Source: Bacteroidota bacterium | GTDB lineage: Bacteria > Bacteroidota > Ignavibacteria > Kryptoniales > JAKASW01 | Length of the DNA: 52,407 nucleotides | Direction of reading: 5' to 3' | Assembly: GCA_021845665.1 (NCBI GenBank) | Contig: JAJZVO010000029.1 | Span: 1-52,407, forward strand | Shown: piece after piece, positions 26,083-33,100 of the stretch | How the letters are laid out: every line of letters starts with the position of its first letter | Numbering within the stretch: the first letter of the stretch is position 1 | Made by a program: the position numbers and the translations under genes | Notes under the pieces: model-generated | The model's database searches: none | Told to the model about the DNA's origin: nothing | What the model saw: the letters and a program-made list of their open reading frames with translations, nothing else

Positions 26083-26967
26083 ATGCTAACTGAATTCCTA
26101 TTTTTGTTTCTCGTTGCCATCTTCGCGGGTTTCTTCGGGGCCTTAGTCGGGATCGGAGGCGGCGTAATCATTGTTCCCGCACTTACACTTCTGTTCCATC
26201 TTCCTATTCATATGGCTATTGCAGCCAGCATTGTTTCTGTAATAGCGACTTCGATTGCCGGTGCGCGATCGTACGTGGATCAGCAGATCACGAATGTCCG
26301 CCTCGGGATGTTCCTTGAAATCTCTACGACCGGCGGCGCGCTCATCGGTGCGTTGATCGGAGTTCTCATGCACGGTTATGTATTGAGCCTTATTTTCGGA
26401 GCCTTGATTTTCTATATGGCAATCATGTCGTATCGGAGCAGGAACAAGGAAGAAAAGATGATCGATTCAGGTGCCTATGACGCTGGGCATCTTGACGGTG
26501 TGGCGAAGGCACTTCTGCTGGAAGGTACTTACCACGACGAAGCGGTCCAACGCGATGTAAACTATCACGCCACGAAACCGATCGCCGGAAGCGTTGTATC
26601 GTCTTTGGCAGGAGTCGGCTCCGGATTGCTTGGGATTGGCGGCGGTGTTATCAAGGTCGCGGCCATGAACACGATGATGAGCATCCCGATGAAGGCGTCT
26701 GTCGCGACAAGCAAGTTTATGATAGGCGTAACTGCAGCCACAAGTGCGGTCGTGTATTTCATCGCAGGCGGAATCAATGTCTACGTCGTCGCTCCGGTCG
26801 CTTTGGGTACAATGCTCGGTGCGACGGGGGGCAGCTTGGTGATGAACAAACTCCACAGCAAGGTCATCAAGACGATTTTCTTCTTTTTAATGATTTACCT
26901 TGGTTATGAAATGATCGCAAAAGGATTATCCATGGGATACAATATCAAAATACCGGGGTTGATGTGA
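26083..26967 (+). CDS. TauE/SafE-family (TSUP) anion permease
   Basis: This 294-residue membrane protein has eight or nine hydrophobic segments in two halves. Each half begins with the glycine-rich TSUP signature, GALVGIGGGVIIVPAL (about 21-36) and GVGSGLLGIGGGVIKVAAM (about 177-195). The family moves sulfite, sulfoacetate or other organosulfur and carboxylate anions across the inner membrane. A loop of about 50 residues between the halves is hydrophilic. The next gene overlaps its stop by one base and encodes DUF1634, a protein often found beside TSUP genes, so the two probably form one complex. Confidence 0.92.
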   Translation: MLTEFLFLFLVAIFAGFFGALVGIGGGVIIVPALTLLFHLPIHMAIAASIVSVIATSIAGARSYVDQQITNVRLGMFLEISTTGGALIGALIGVLMHGYVLSLIFGALIFYMAIMSYRSRNKEEKMIDSGAYDAGHLDGVAKALLLEGTYHDEAVQRDVNYHATKPIAGSVVSSLAGVGSGLLGIGGGVIKVAAMNTMMSIPMKASVATSKFMIGVTAATSAVVYFIAGGINVYVVAPVALGTMLGATGGSLVMNKLHSKVIKTIFFFLMIYLGYEMIAKGLSMGYNIKIPGLM

Positions 26968-27362
26968 TGGCTATTGACGAGAAGCAACTTAAGGCTGAAA
27001 CACAGGACATAAACAAGATAGTCTCGATCATACTCGCGACAGGTATGTACGCGACTATCTTTTTCTATCTTATCGGTCTGATCCTGGTATTTGTAAGGGG
27101 GACGCATATCCCGAAGTTGTCGCAGCAATACTTCCATTCTTTCGGCGGTTTCTTCACCTCGCTGTTCGGACTGCATGCTCGCGCATTTCTGTATCTTGGG
27201 ACGATCTTCCTTATACTGACGCCCGTAAGCAGGGTCATCATATCGATATTCGCCTTCAAGAAGGAGAAAGACTATAAATATGTCGGGGTCACGACCGTAG
27301 TCTTCTTGATTATTCTAATCTCGGTTCTTATTGGGAGCATATTCAAGATAAACGTCGGCTAA
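26967..27362 (+). CDS. DUF1634 membrane protein, partner of the TSUP permease
   Basis: This 131-residue protein has three membrane segments (about 18-40, 70-90 and 105-125) and matches DUF1634. The pattern includes IVSIILATGMYATIFFYLIGLIL and HARAFLYLGTIFLILTPVSRVI. Proteins of this family are nearly always encoded next to TauE/SafE permeases, and their role is not established. ATG 26967 overlaps the upstream TGA (TGATG), a sign of coupling. A GTG three bases earlier is possible. The gene ends about 100 bp before sppA. Confidence 0.88.
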   Translation: MAIDEKQLKAETQDINKIVSIILATGMYATIFFYLIGLILVFVRGTHIPKLSQQYFHSFGGFFTSLFGLHARAFLYLGTIFLILTPVSRVIISIFAFKKEKDYKYVGVTTVVFLIILISVLIGSIFKINVG

Positions 27363-27415
27363 GAATTGCGGCTTCCGAGGGGAAAGGAACATGGATATTG
27401 GGGAAAACATCTAAA

Positions 27416-27444
27416 TTGATTTTGACGTTGGGATGTTGTAAAAT
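27416..27444 (+). promoter_or_regulatory. Candidate promoter of the sppA operon
   Basis: TTGATT (27416-27421) and TAAAAT (27439-27444) are separated by 17 bp, 24 bp before the sppA ATG. The leader would be about 18 bases and has no clear Shine-Dalgarno sequence. Confidence 0.45.
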
Positions 27445-27468
27445 CTTGAGTCATTAAGACTTACACAG

Positions 27469-28362
27469 ATGAAAGAATCTACAAAAGTATTCCTTTGGGC
27501 AATAGGTATAATCTTAGGCGCCAGTGTGGTGATAGCCGTGATTGTGCTGGCAAGCGGAGGCGGAGGGAACGAATATGATCTCTCCGGGTCGAGTCCGAAG
27601 GTAGCAGTGGTAAGTCTGAGCGGGACGATAATGACTTCGAGAGGAATCGTAGCTACGTTGCAGGCGTATGCCGAGAACAATAGTGTGAAGGCGATCGTTC
27701 TCAGGATAGATTCACCGGGCGGCGGAGTCGCCGCGAGCCAGGAGATTTTTGAAGAAGTCAAATCAATTCGCGATACAGTGAAGCCGATCGTAGTTTCGAT
27801 GGGGGCGATTGCTGCCAGCGGGGGGTACTACGTGAGCTGCGGCGCGACGAGGATCGTTGCGAATCCCGGAACGATTACCGGGAGCATAGGCGTGATCGCG
27901 ATGTTTCCGAATTACGCAAAACTAATGGAGAAGCTCGGACTTCAGATGGATGTGATAAAGAGCGGGAAGTACAAGGATTCAGGTTCGCCGTTTAGAGCGA
28001 TGACTGAGGCCGACAAGAAGTACTTCCAGGGTGTGGTTGAAAACAGTTTCGATCAGTTTTTGGATACGGTTGCTAAACAGAGAAAGCTGCCGATCGACAG
28101 GTTAAGAAAGTTTGCTGATGGTCGGGTGTTTACAGGCGAACAAGCACTGAAGCTTGGTCTCGTGGATACTCTCGGTTCTCTTGAAGATGCGATATCTATC
28201 GCGGCAAAACTTGGGGGCATCAAGGGGAAGCCGGTTGTGGTTGAGCCAAGAAAGCGGAGGACACTTGTCGATATGCTTCTCGGCGATTTTGTCGAGAAGT
28301 TTCATTTCCTGGAAAAAGACTTCATCGAGCAGCCGATACTTCAATACAGATTCGCGCAATAG
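27469..28362 (+). CDS. sppA: Signal peptide peptidase SppA (short form, S49)
   Basis: This 297-residue inner-membrane serine peptidase degrades signal peptides left in the membrane. It has one N-terminal membrane anchor (about 7-29) and a single S49 domain, as in the short Bacillus form. The nucleophile Ser117 lies in MGAIAASGGYY, and the general base Lys169 lies in SGKYKDSGSP, 52 residues on, as in the Bacillus enzyme. The oxyanion and fold motif IDSPGGGV is also present. It heads a same-strand run with an HU gene 12 bp downstream. Confidence 0.93.
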   Translation: MKESTKVFLWAIGIILGASVVIAVIVLASGGGGNEYDLSGSSPKVAVVSLSGTIMTSRGIVATLQAYAENNSVKAIVLRIDSPGGGVAASQEIFEEVKSIRDTVKPIVVSMGAIAASGGYYVSCGATRIVANPGTITGSIGVIAMFPNYAKLMEKLGLQMDVIKSGKYKDSGSPFRAMTEADKKYFQGVVENSFDQFLDTVAKQRKLPIDRLRKFADGRVFTGEQALKLGLVDTLGSLEDAISIAAKLGGIKGKPVVVEPRKRRTLVDMLLGDFVEKFHFLEKDFIEQPILQYRFAQ

Positions 28363-28374
28363 AAAGGGGAGATA

Positions 28375-28713
28375 ATGAGCGTTACTAAAGCAGACATTGT
28401 TGAAGAAATCGCCCTACAGACCGGCCTGACAAAAATCGAAACTCAGGCTGTGGTCGAAGGTTTCTTGGCTTCCGTTAGAAATGCTCTCGCGGAAGGGAAG
28501 GCGATTGAGATTAGAGGGTTCGGAAGTTTCAAGATCCGGAAAAGAAAGGGGAGGATGGCACGGAACCCCAAGACCGGGCAGGCCTATCCGGTGAAGGAAC
28601 AATATGTCCCATATTTCAAAGTGTCAAAGGAATTCAAGGCCTTCGTCGACGAACATCTCGGCAGGGAATCGCAGGGTGAAAAGGGAAGCGTTGAGGAGGC
28701 CGCTCAGGGATGA
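28375..28713 (+). CDS. HU/IHF-family DNA-binding protein
   Basis: This 112-residue protein is a histone-like DNA-bending protein. The N-terminal helices (TKADIVEEIALQTGLTK) and the beta-arm core IEIRGFGSFKIRKRKGRMARNPKTG are intact, including the Asn-Pro pair that wedges into DNA. It is slightly closer to IHF beta in style. A charged tail of about 15 residues (HLGRESQGEKGSVEEAAQG) extends past the usual 95-residue length. AAAGGGGAG precedes the ATG. The last 4 bp overlap the next gene (ATGA). Confidence 0.94.
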   Translation: MSVTKADIVEEIALQTGLTKIETQAVVEGFLASVRNALAEGKAIEIRGFGSFKIRKRKGRMARNPKTGQAYPVKEQYVPYFKVSKEFKAFVDEHLGRESQGEKGSVEEAAQG

Positions 28714-29684
28714 CGGGAAGGTTCTGTCCCGAATGCGGTGCCGAGACCAACGGTGACTTCAAGTTCTGTCCGAACTGCGGCAGCAAGCTCCCTGAAGCTT
28801 CGCCGGAAAGGGGAGAGAAGATTCAAGAATCCGGAAAGGAGACGGTGCCAAACGGCGCTCTCAAATGTCCGGTATGCGGCTTTGAGAATATGCCAGGATC
28901 CAAGGCTTGCGATTCTTGTGGTTCGTTCCTTGCGGGAGGAAACATTCAATCAGTAGAATCTACCCGCCGAACGGTTGGAGACGAGCGAGCTTCAGCAGTA
29001 CGTGAAATCCCGGGAAAACAAAATCGTCCTAAGAAAGAGGGCAAGAAACCTCCTAAACGAGCTTCGCGTGAAAAGAATCATCCGCGTAAGAAACTGCACC
29101 TTGAAACTTATCAGAGCGTCGCCATCGCCGCTGCGCTTCTCCTGGGAGCAATTTTCATCTATGGACTTATGAGCTCAAGAACTCGCACTCAGCAGCCAGG
29201 CGGTGGCAGCATGCCGCCCCAGCAGACATCCGCAGCCGGACAACCGAACCCCAATGTGCTCCACGAAATTAACAGGCTCAGAGAAGTCGTCGGAAAGGAA
29301 CCCGACGATCTCAACTCGCTTCTGGAACTTTCCAATATGTTGGAGGACAACGGCTTCTATGGTCAAGCGGCTGTTTACTATAAGCGCTATCTTAGCAAAG
29401 AACCGCGCAACGTGGATGCGAGAGTGGATTATGGCGTAACACTATTCGAGGGAGGAAATACACAAGGGGGAATAGCGCAGATCAAGGAGGCACTTAAGAT
29501 CGACCCCAAGCATCAGAAGGGTTTGTATAATCTTGGGATAATTTACCTTAATTCGGGTGAGTTCGAGAAAGCGAATGCTGAATTCGAAAAATGTGCGAAG
29601 GTAAATCCCAACACCGAAGTAGGCAAGAAAGCCGAACAAATTTTACATGAACATCAAAACATTACATCGCAGGAGGTGAATTAG
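28710..29684 (+). CDS. Double zinc-ribbon, single-pass membrane protein with TPR repeats
   Basis: This 324-residue protein starts with two zinc ribbons, CPECG..CPNCG (6-24) and CPVCG..CDSCG (54-72). A basic linker (KKEGKKPPKRASREKNHPRKK) and one membrane segment (VAIAAALLLGAIFIYGLM) follow. After a Pro/Gln-rich stretch come three TPR repeats (about 190-310; LLELSNMLEDNGFYGQAAVYY and KGLYNLGIIYLNSGEFEKANAEF). The ribbons would be cytoplasmic and the repeats periplasmic, a scaffold-like build. The function is unknown. It overlaps the HU gene by 4 bp and ends 1 bp before the small ribosomal protein gene, so it is likely co-expressed with both. Confidence 0.82.
   Translation: MTGRFCPECGAETNGDFKFCPNCGSKLPEASPERGEKIQESGKETVPNGALKCPVCGFENMPGSKACDSCGSFLAGGNIQSVESTRRTVGDERASAVREIPGKQNRPKKEGKKPPKRASREKNHPRKKLHLETYQSVAIAAALLLGAIFIYGLMSSRTRTQQPGGGSMPPQQTSAAGQPNPNVLHEINRLREVVGKEPDDLNSLLELSNMLEDNGFYGQAAVYYKRYLSKEPRNVDARVDYGVTLFEGGNTQGGIAQIKEALKIDPKHQKGLYNLGIIYLNSGEFEKANAEFEKCAKVNPNTEVGKKAEQILHEHQNITSQEVN
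29671..29679 (+). promoter_or_regulatory. Near-perfect Shine-Dalgarno sequence for the small ribosomal protein
   Basis: AGGAGGTGA stands six bases before ATG 29686, inside the end of the preceding gene. It matches the 3' end of 16S rRNA over nine bases. It fixes the start of the very short downstream gene and shows that this organism uses Shine-Dalgarno initiation. Confidence 0.8.
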
Positions 29685-29685
29685 A

Positions 29686-29781
29686 ATGCCGAGTGGTAAG
29701 AAAAGAAAACGCCATAAGATGGCCACGCACAAGAGGAAAAAACGGCTCCGCAAGATGCGTCACAAGAAAAAGATCCGTTAA
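29686..29781 (+). CDS. AURKAIP1/COX24-type small basic ribosomal protein (31 residues)
   Basis: This 31-residue protein, starting MPSGKKRKRHKMATHKRKKR, is almost half Lys and Arg. It matches the AURKAIP1/COX24 domain proteins of Bacteroidota. These are related to mitochondrial mS38 and to mycobacterial bS22, which bind the small ribosomal subunit near helix 44. The KRKRHKMxTHKRKKR core is typical. The very strong Shine-Dalgarno sequence implies high output. A terminator hairpin follows directly (29798-29829), so it is the last gene of the sppA run. It is too short for many gene finders. Confidence 0.85.
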   Translation: MPSGKKRKRHKMATHKRKKRLRKMRHKKKIR

Positions 29782-29797
29782 GTCTGTCTGAATCATT

Positions 29798-29829
29798 CCC
29801 GATCCGCTCGTTTCTCAGAGTGGATCGGG
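29798..29829 (+). terminator. Hairpin ending the sppA-HU-TPR-ribosomal protein run
   Basis: CCCGATCC (29798-29805) pairs perfectly with GGATCGGG (29822-29829), and CTC/GAG inside the loop can extend the stem. It lies 16 bp after the stop codon. The downstream bases are A/T-rich but not a pure T-run. Confidence 0.55.
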
Positions 29830-29864
29830 ATGAATTATCTCATACTAGCAGGGAGTTTTTCAGG

Positions 29865-30773
29865 ATGAACGTAGTTAGGCGGGCCGGACTCTATCTGTTT
29901 ACGGCAATAGGCCTTATTCTGGTATCTCAGGCTGCTTTCGGCTGGGGATTCTGGGCGCACAGGACTATTAACAGGTATGCGATGGCACTCCTCCCCGAAC
30001 CACTAGAGGCCTTTTATCAGGACCACGTCGATTATTTAACTGCTCGCGCCGTCGACCCGGACAAGCGCAGAGGCGAATGGAAGGATGAGGAAAACTACCA
30101 TTACATGGACATGGACGATTATGGGACTTACCCGAATTTCAATGTACCTCCCACATTCAAGGAAGCAGTGGAAAAATACGGCGAGGAAAAGGCTACAAAG
30201 GACGGGATGGTAGCCTGGCGAGTCGGGCTCGACGTCGACAGTCTTACGGATGCTATGAAAGCGTACGATGTCTCTCTAGTGCTTCATCTGTCTGCAGACC
30301 TCGGGCATTACGTGGTGGACATGCACGTGCCGCTGCACGCGACAAGGAATTATGATGGCCAGCTCACGGGCAACATTGGAGTCCATTATCGATGGGAGAC
30401 CGGGATCCCCGACCGTTACGGAAAGGAGTATAGTTTTGACGGACTGGAAAAGGCAACGTATGTAAAGGACCCGGTTCGACATGCAATCAAGATTCTCACC
30501 CGCAGCTACTCTTTTCTGGGGAGGCTTTTTCGGGCAGACAGCATAGCCAAGGCAGGCATTCCAAAGGATAGCCTTTACAGTGTTGAGATGAAGAATGGCA
30601 GCAAGGAATACACATACTCCGACGAGTACTACAAGAAATTCAACGACCAACTGAACGGCATGGACGAAAGCCAGATGCGCGAAGCGACGGAAGCCGTTGC
30701 CTCTTATTGGTACACCGCATGGGTGAACGCCGGCAAACCGAGATTCTGGGAAGAAGGGAAAAATGAAAACTAA
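29865..30773 (+). CDS. S1/P1 nuclease-like zinc-dependent secreted protein
   Basis: This 302-residue protein has a signal peptide cut before Trp27 (..[16 protein letters not shown]). In S1/P1 nucleases and phospholipase C the mature N-terminal Trp itself binds zinc, and the same arrangement is seen here. Further candidate ligands are the His of [34 protein letters not shown] and GVHYRWE. The set suggests a trinuclear zinc site that cleaves single-stranded nucleic acid or phosphoesters. The classical GN-H-W.D pattern is altered, so the substrate is uncertain. ATG 29865 is chosen with AGGGAG nine bases before it. An upstream in-frame start at 29820 would sit in a terminator hairpin. It overlaps trpB by 11 bp. 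Confidence 0.82.
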   Translation: MNVVRRAGLYLFTAIGLILVSQAAFGWGFWAHRTINRYAMALLPEPLEAFYQDHVDYLTARAVDPDKRRGEWKDEENYHYMDMDDYGTYPNFNVPPTFKEAVEKYGEEKATKDGMVAWRVGLDVDSLTDAMKAYDVSLVLHLSADLGHYVVDMHVPLHATRNYDGQLTGNIGVHYRWETGIPDRYGKEYSFDGLEKATYVKDPVRHAIKILTRSYSFLGRLFRADSIAKAGIPKDSLYSVEMKNGSKEYTYSDEYYKKFNDQLNGMDESQMREATEAVASYWYTAWVNAGKPRFWEEGKNEN

Positions 30774-32151
30774 ACAATCTCCAAATCGAATATTACTGAC
30801 CGAGAGAGAAATACCGAAGAAGTGGTATAACCTAACTGCCGACTTGGAGGATAAGCCGCGTCCGCCTCTTGACCCGCAGACTCATCAGCCGATTTCGCTG
30901 GACAAGCTCAGCGTCATATTTCCACAAAACCTCATCGAACAGGAAGTCGCTTCTCAAAGGTTCATAAAGATCCCTGAGGAGCTTCTGGAGGCTTACGCAA
31001 AATGGCGCCCGACACCTCTGGTCCGTGCACGCGGCCTCGAGGAGCTCCTGGAAACGCCTGCTCACATTTACTTCAAGAACGAAAGCGTAAGCCCGGCAGG
31101 CAGCCATAAACTGAACACCGCCCTGGCACAAGCATATTACAACAAGCTGGAAGGTGTCAAGAGGCTAGTCACCGAGACGGGCGCAGGCCAGTGGGGAAGC
31201 GCCCTCGCAATGGCATGCATGACCTTCGAGCTCGGATGCAAAGTCTTCATGGTAAAGTCTTCATACAACCAGAAGCCGTACAGACGGGCCATGATGCACA
31301 TGTGGGGGGCCGAAGTATCTGCGAGCCCTAGTGAAGAGACAAATGCGGGAAGATTGCTTCTCGAGCAGCACCCGGATTCGCCGGGAAGCCTCGGAATGGC
31401 CATCAGCGAGGCCGTGGAAGTCGCGGCGAGCGACAGCGAGACGAAGTATTCGCTGGGAAGCGTACTCAACCACGTCCTTCTTCACCAGACAATTATCGGC
31501 GAGGAGGTTTTGAAGCAAATGGACAAGATTGAAGAATACCCCGACACGATAATAGGTTGTGTCGGAGGGGGTTCTAACTTCGGAGGGTTTGCCTTCCCAT
31601 TTGTCCGTGAAATACTTGAACAAAGGCCTCGCGCGAAGAAGATGCGGGTGATCGCGGTCGAGCCTTCGGCATGCCCCACTTTAACGAAAGGGGTGTTCGC
31701 TTATGACTTCGGTGATACGGCAGGCCTGACGCCGCTCCTACCGATGCACTCTCTAGGGCACGATTTTGTGCCGCCGGCTATCCATGCGGGAGGATTAAGA
31801 TACCATGGAGTGGCACCGCTGATTTCTGCTCTCGTGAATCTCGGGATAATCCACCCTGTGGCATACACCCAGAATGAAGTCTTCGATGCGGCATTGAAGT
31901 TTGCCCGAAGCGAGGGTATTGTCCCCGCACCGGAATCGTCTCACGCTATCAGGGCTGCTATTGACGAAGCTCTTCGCGCAAAATCCGACGGCAAGAAGGA
32001 AGTCATCGTTTTCAATCTTTCCGGCCATGGCTACTTCGACATGAGCGCCTACGACGATTACCTCGAGGGGCGGCTCGCCGACAGCACGGTTGACGAAGAT
32101 GACCTTCAGAGATATCTGAACCAACTCCGGCACCAGTCTTTCGAGTCCTGA
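30763..32151 (+). CDS. trpB2: Tryptophan synthase beta chain, TrpB2 type
   Basis: This 462-residue enzyme is the long TrpB2 form of tryptophan synthase beta, which joins serine (or O-phosphoserine in some lineages) and indole using PLP. The PLP lysine is Lys116 in [11 protein letters not shown]. The cofactor phosphate loop is [11 protein letters not shown], and [12 protein letters not shown] is the family's substrate loop. TrpB2 proteins carry an N-terminal extension, present here (about 1-80). No trpA or other trp gene is near, as is common for TrpB2, which may act as an indole salvage enzyme. It overlaps the nuclease-like gene by 11 bp and has AGAAGGG upstream, so it is probably co-transcribed with it. 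Confidence 0.93.
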   Translation: MKTKQSPNRILLTEREIPKKWYNLTADLEDKPRPPLDPQTHQPISLDKLSVIFPQNLIEQEVASQRFIKIPEELLEAYAKWRPTPLVRARGLEELLETPAHIYFKNESVSPAGSHKLNTALAQAYYNKLEGVKRLVTETGAGQWGSALAMACMTFELGCKVFMVKSSYNQKPYRRAMMHMWGAEVSASPSEETNAGRLLLEQHPDSPGSLGMAISEAVEVAASDSETKYSLGSVLNHVLLHQTIIGEEVLKQMDKIEEYPDTIIGCVGGGSNFGGFAFPFVREILEQRPRAKKMRVIAVEPSACPTLTKGVFAYDFGDTAGLTPLLPMHSLGHDFVPPAIHAGGLRYHGVAPLISALVNLGIIHPVAYTQNEVFDAALKFARSEGIVPAPESSHAIRAAIDEALRAKSDGKKEVIVFNLSGHGYFDMSAYDDYLEGRLADSTVDEDDLQRYLNQLRHQSFES

Positions 32152-32186
32152 TGTCGTTCTTGCTTGTCGACCGATTTCTCGTTTTC

Positions 32187-32215
32187 TTGATTTTTACTGA
32201 AGGCGTTGATAACTT
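32187..32215 (+). promoter_or_regulatory. Candidate promoter before the YtxH gene
   Basis: TTGATT (32187-32192) and TAACTT (32210-32215) are 17 bp apart. A start near 32222 gives a short leader holding AAAGGAGGT (32232-32240) before the ATG at 32246. Confidence 0.4.
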
Positions 32216-32245
32216 CAAAATGAGTTAAAACAAAGGAGGTATATC

Positions 32246-32626
32246 ATGGCACACGATGATGATGGGTTGACAAGCGGGTTGTTAATCGGGTTCATAGCCG
32301 GAGGCATCGTAGGTGCGGTTACCGCGCTGTTGCTCGCGCCGAAGTCCGGCGAGGAATTACGCAAAGACATAAAAAGCAAGTCTGATGAGATCAGGGAAAC
32401 CGCACAGGCTCAACTTCGCCAGGCGCGGGAGCGAGCTGACGGTCTCGTGAAGGAAGGAAGAAGGCGCTCAGAAGAACTCGTCAGTCAGGCAAAGCGGAAA
32501 GCAGACGCTCTGCTCTCGGATGCCGGGAGCGCGATCGACCAGGCCAAAGGAGAGGGCGGAAAATTAAAGTCAGCCATAAAAGCAGGGACAGATGCGTTCA
32601 AAGAAGAGAGAGCCAAGAATAGCTAG
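32246..32626 (+). CDS. YtxH-domain envelope/stress protein
   Basis: This 126-residue protein has a glycine-rich membrane anchor, GLLIGFIAGGIVGAVTALLLAPKSGEELRKDI, which is the YtxH signature. A long charged coiled coil rich in Ala, Lys, Glu and Arg follows (about 45-126). YtxH-like proteins are general-stress proteins of unknown molecular role. AAAGGAGGT lies before the ATG. A DUF948 gene follows 12 bp later, the usual pairing in many bacteria. Confidence 0.9.
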   Translation: MAHDDDGLTSGLLIGFIAGGIVGAVTALLLAPKSGEELRKDIKSKSDEIRETAQAQLRQARERADGLVKEGRRRSEELVSQAKRKADALLSDAGSAIDQAKGEGGKLKSAIKAGTDAFKEERAKNS

Positions 32627-32638
32627 GAGGGAGAGAGC

Positions 32639-33025
32639 GTGGCGACAGTGTTCTTGATAGTGGCCTCGATCGCTCTTCTGGCGATTGCTGCCGCGAGTGT
32701 TTACTCGATAATATTGATGAAGGATGCCAAGAAAGTTCTGAAGCAGATGGAGATTTCTGTCAGGGAAATCTCGGAGACTTCCCGCCCGGTCCTCGAAAAC
32801 ACCGGAGTGATTACAGGCAAGATCAGGGAGATAGCCGAGAATGTGGATGGAGAGTTTCTGAGTGTCAAAGGGGCTGTCGACTCGTTAGTGGGCGCCGTCG
32901 AAGATATTGTCGACCTTGAACGAAAAGTGAGATCGAAAGTCGAAGACCCGATCATGGACACTGCAGGATACCTTGCCGCCCTTACTAAGGGTGTCAGGAC
33001 TTTTCTGCGGGTCTTGAAAAGCTAA
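32639..33025 (+). CDS. DUF948 membrane-anchored coiled-coil protein
   Basis: This 128-residue protein starts with a membrane helix (VFLIVASIALLAIAAASVYSIIL) and continues as an amphipathic helix with heptad spacing (LKQMEISVREISETSRPVLENTG..). It matches DUF948, a family commonly encoded beside YtxH. The start is GTG 32639 with AGGAGGGA immediately upstream (32625-32632), overlapping the YtxH stop. The function is unknown, but co-occurrence suggests that the two proteins act together at the membrane. Confidence 0.88.
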   Translation: MATVFLIVASIALLAIAAASVYSIILMKDAKKVLKQMEISVREISETSRPVLENTGVITGKIREIAENVDGEFLSVKGAVDSLVGAVEDIVDLERKVRSKVEDPIMDTAGYLAALTKGVRTFLRVLKS

Positions 33026-33031
33026 TTAAAG

Positions 33032-33086
33032 CCTGTCCGGAATATATATCCTCATCCGGTACGACTTTCCTAGATTTCCCGACAGG
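33032..33086 (+). promoter_or_regulatory. Nested inverted repeats before the EF-G-like gene
   Basis: CCTGTC (33032-33037) is complementary to GACAGG (33081-33086), and CCGGA (33037-33041) to TCCGG (33055-33059) inside it. The outer right arm ends just before the AAAAGGAG ribosome-binding site of the gene at 33101. It could be a terminator for the DUF948 gene, though no T-run follows, or a leader structure affecting translation. Confidence 0.35.
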
Positions 33087-33100
33087 GAAAAGGAGATGAA

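Noticed and set aside
29820-29864. N-terminal extension of the nuclease-like protein
   Set aside because: It would start within the terminator hairpin and place 15 polar residues before the signal peptide. ATG 29865 has a good ribosome-binding site.
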